The translations under genes and the position numbers were made by a program. Below the pieces are notes generated by a model, which ran no database searches, had not been told where the DNA came from, and saw only the letters and a list, made by a program, of their open reading frames with translations. Shown here piece by piece: positions 6,881 to 7,870 of a DNA stretch of 7,870 nucleotides (its first letter is position 1; every line of letters begins with the position of its first letter). The stretch comes from an archaeon (lineage in GTDB: Archaea > Nanobdellota > Nanobdellia > Woesearchaeales > JAGVOV01), in contig JAGVOV010000127.1 in the NCBI GenBank assembly GCA_020052545.1, positions 1-7,870 on the forward strand, given 5' to 3'.

Positions 6881-6890
6881 TTTTATAAAA
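6881..6890 (-). promoter_or_regulatory. TATA box of the SDR gene
   Basis: TTTTATAAAA, a self-complementary 10-mer centred 26.5 bp upstream of the ATG at 6859. This is essentially the same spacing as the two other TTTATAAA promoters in the window, so this gene is also predicted to be leaderless. Confidence 0.7.
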
Positions 6891-6962
6891 CTAGCGTTTA
6901 AAACTTTTAGTCACTTAACACTGCTGCTGCCTTAAATGAATATTTTCCAGAATTCTTTAGAC

Positions 6963-6978
6963 AAACTATATGTTGCAA
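6963..6978. promoter_or_regulatory. NrdR-box-like site A, upstream of the nrdJ promoter
   Basis: AAACTATATGTTGCAA. The core CTATATGTTG is identical to site B (an 11-base ACTATATGTTG exact repeat), and it fits the core of the NrdR consensus acaCwATATaTwGtgt except for G at position 10. The outer right flank does not match. It starts 63 bp before site B, close to six helical turns, and lies 20 bp upstream of the TATA box. Confidence 0.5.
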
Positions 6979-6991
6979 AATATACCAGAAT

Positions 6992-7005
6992 GATAATCTT
7001 TAAAT
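6992..7005 (+). promoter_or_regulatory. BRE and TATA box of the ribonucleotide reductase gene
   Basis: GATAATCT (6992-6999) fits the archaeal BRE consensus RNWAANNT and runs into CTTTAAAT (6998-7005), which fits YTTTAWA. Expected transcription start is near 7029, giving an untranslated leader of about 87 bases. This differs from the three leaderless promoters in the window. Confidence 0.65.
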
Positions 7006-7025
7006 ACTTGTTAATTTAGCTCTAA

Positions 7026-7041
7026 CCACTATATGTTGTGG
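7026..7041. promoter_or_regulatory. NrdR box B, over the predicted nrdJ transcription start
   Basis: CCACTATATGTTGTGG matches the 16-bp NrdR consensus acaCwATATaTwGtgt at all but three positions (first base, tenth base, last base). Its outer four bases on each side are perfectly complementary. It covers the predicted transcription start near 7029, where binding would block initiation. In bacteria NrdR, a zinc-ribbon/ATP-cone repressor, binds such sites ahead of ribonucleotide reductase operons. Confidence 0.75.
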
Positions 7042-7057
7042 TTAAGGCAGCCCTGTG

Positions 7058-7073
7058 CCACAATATGTAGTGT
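7058..7073. promoter_or_regulatory. NrdR box C, tandem partner of box B
   Basis: CCACAATATGTAGTGT matches the NrdR consensus except at the first base and the tenth base. It lies 16 bp after the end of box B, 32 bp start to start. That equals about three helical turns and is the kind of spacing described for bacterial tandem NrdR boxes. It keeps the ATATGT core of boxes A and B while the two W positions change together (T/T to A/A). Confidence 0.75.
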
Positions 7074-7088
7074 AGACAGCGTCGACAC
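7070..7088 (+). repeat. Imperfect inverted repeat in the nrdJ leader
   Basis: GTGTAGAC-AGC-GTCGACAC: 8-base arms with one mismatch and a 3-base loop, overlapping the last four bases of NrdR box C and ending 16 bases before the ribosome-binding site. It could be a leader hairpin or a binding site; nothing else identifies it. Confidence 0.35.
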
Positions 7089-7104
7089 CATAGACGAGAA
7101 AATT

Positions 7105-7109
7105 GGAGG
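7105..7109 (+). promoter_or_regulatory. Strong Shine-Dalgarno site of nrdJ
   Basis: GGAGG lies 6 bases before the ATG at 7116 and fixes the start of the reductase. It is the only strong ribosome-binding site in the window on a gene with a long leader; the other promoter-proximal genes appear leaderless. Confidence 0.8.
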
Positions 7110-7115
7110 GATAAC

Positions 7116-7870
7116 ATGCAGAAGGCAGTGCAAAAAGCCAAGCAGGAATTCGTGCCAAGATACGATGATTCTGGCCTGAAGAAGATCAGCCTGACTGAGA
7201 ACCAGTACAAAGTCATAGCTGACAAATACTTAAAGGATGCGCCTTCTGTGGAAGCTTGGTTCATGAATGTTGCTGAGAACATAGCATTGGCAGAGATATT
7301 GTATGAGCCTTCAATAACTGAGAAAGAGATATTCAAGGATGCTGAATATGCCATCGAAGAGAGGAAGGTAGACGGCCAGAGCAGCAAGATCTTCCTTCTC
7401 CATAACAATATGCATTCTTATAATGACCAGAACAATAACTTCAGAATTTTCATGAATAATCTCTATAGCCTGGCAAGGACAAACAAGAAGGCTGCCGAAG
7501 CCATGGCAAAAGTGAAGACAGAGTTCTATAACCTCATGGCAAATTTTGAGTTCCTGCCGAATTCACCTACATTGATGAATGCAGGTAGAAGTTTGCAGCA
7601 GCTTTCAGCGTGCTATGTGCTGCCAGTGGGGGACTCAATCGAGGAGATATATGATTCTGTCAAGAATATGGCCCTGATCCATAAGTCTGGAGGAGGCACA
7701 GGGTTCTCTTTCACAAGGCTCAGGCCGAGGAAGGATGAGGTGCAGACCACAAGAGGCGTGTCTTCAGGCCCTGTAACATTCATGACAATATTCGACAAGT
7801 CAACTGAAGTTGTGAAGCAAGGTGGCACAAGAAGGGGCGCCAACATGGGAATATTAAGATATGACCATCC
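7116..7870 (+). CDS. nrdJ: Class II (adenosylcobalamin-dependent) ribonucleotide reductase, N-terminal part, cut by the window edge
   Basis: The frame is open for 251 complete codons to the right edge. The enzyme reduces ribonucleotides to deoxyribonucleotides using a radical from coenzyme B12. Residues 145-157 ([13 protein letters not shown]), [20 protein letters not shown] (160-179) and [16 protein letters not shown] (189-204) are hallmark class II sequences. C166 is expected to be the first of the redox-active cysteine pair. SSGPVTFM and [19 protein letters not shown] (234-252) follow in the usual order. The N-terminus begins directly with the alpha-subunit helical domain ([16 protein letters not shown]), with no ATP-cone in front. 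Between about 65 and 130 there is extra sequence, including [20 protein letters not shown], compared with short bacterial NrdJ. The upstream region carries three NrdR-type sites. The active-site radical cysteine and C-terminus lie outside the window. Confidence 0.93.
   Translation, partial: MQKAVQKAKQEFVPRYDDSGLKKISLTENQYKVIADKYLKDAPSVEAWFMNVAENIALAEILYEPSITEKEIFKDAEYAIEERKVDGQSSKIFLLHNNMHSYNDQNNNFRIFMNNLYSLARTNKKAAEAMAKVKTEFYNLMANFEFLPNSPTLMNAGRSLQQLSACYVLPVGDSIEEIYDSVKNMALIHKSGGGTGFSFTRLRPRKDEVQTTRGVSSGPVTFMTIFDKSTEVVKQGGTRRGANMGILRYDH

Larger units (their letters stand above)
6860..7115. other. Divergent regulatory region between the SDR and nrdJ genes
   Basis: This 256-bp stretch contains no convincing gene. 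From left to right it holds the SDR promoter (TATA at 6881-6890), an unassigned AT-rich stretch (about 6895-6960), NrdR-like site A, the nrdJ BRE/TATA, NrdR boxes B and C, an imperfect inverted repeat and the nrdJ Shine-Dalgarno site. A 27-codon frame at 6936-7019 crosses the promoter and is not credible. Confidence 0.8.

Noticed and set aside
6936..7019. 27-codon open frame on the plus strand
   Set aside because: It crosses NrdR-like site A and the nrdJ BRE/TATA, has no ribosome-binding site and shows no recognisable protein pattern.
7022..7408. 128-codon open frame on the minus strand
   Set aside because: It is antisense to the well-supported nrdJ gene and its promoter, and its translation is low-complexity shadow sequence.
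1..7870. CRISPR arrays, tRNA or rRNA genes, insertion sequences
   Set aside because: No regularly spaced repeats, cloverleaf-like sequences or transposase motifs were seen on either strand.

Overview
The window looks archaeal, plausibly from the DPANN group; that placement is my inference. The evidence is as follows. TATA boxes of the TTTATAAA type sit 26-28 bp upstream of three start codons that lack usable leaders. A fourth promoter has a full BRE plus YTTTAWA element. The regulator is an archaeal-style XRE protein. There are also small archaeal-type SufD and SufU variants. No tRNA, rRNA, CRISPR array or insertion sequence was seen.

Layout. Positions 1-639 (minus) hold the N-terminal 213 codons of a glycerol-3-phosphate dehydrogenase-like protein that runs off the left edge. 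Positions 686-5592 (minus) hold a tightly packed six-gene iron-sulfur cluster operon, transcribed regulator-sufC-sufB-sufD-sufS-sufU, with junctions from 8-bp overlaps to a 2-bp gap. Positions 5593-5742 are a divergent promoter region with two TATA boxes, a GTTAAC-N4-GTTAAC operator candidate and a 19-bp perfect palindrome. Positions 5743-6018 (plus) encode a small two-helix membrane protein. Positions 6074-6859 (minus) encode a short-chain dehydrogenase. Positions 6860-7115 are a regulatory region. The class II (B12-dependent) ribonucleotide reductase gene starts at 7116 (plus) and runs off the right edge.

How the parts work together. SufS removes sulfur from cysteine, SufU accepts and relays it, and the SufB-SufC-SufD complex assembles the Fe-S cluster. 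The first gene of the operon encodes a helix-turn-helix protein with a C-terminal four-cysteine cluster. It probably senses Fe-S or metal status and represses its own operon through the palindrome between TATA box and start codon.

The most striking signal is upstream of the reductase gene. Two strong 16-bp NrdR-box matches lie 32 bp apart (16 bp between them), and a third, weaker one lies 63 bp further upstream. Together they flank an archaeal BRE/TATA promoter. This suggests that an NrdR repressor, known mainly from bacteria, controls deoxyribonucleotide synthesis at an archaeal promoter.
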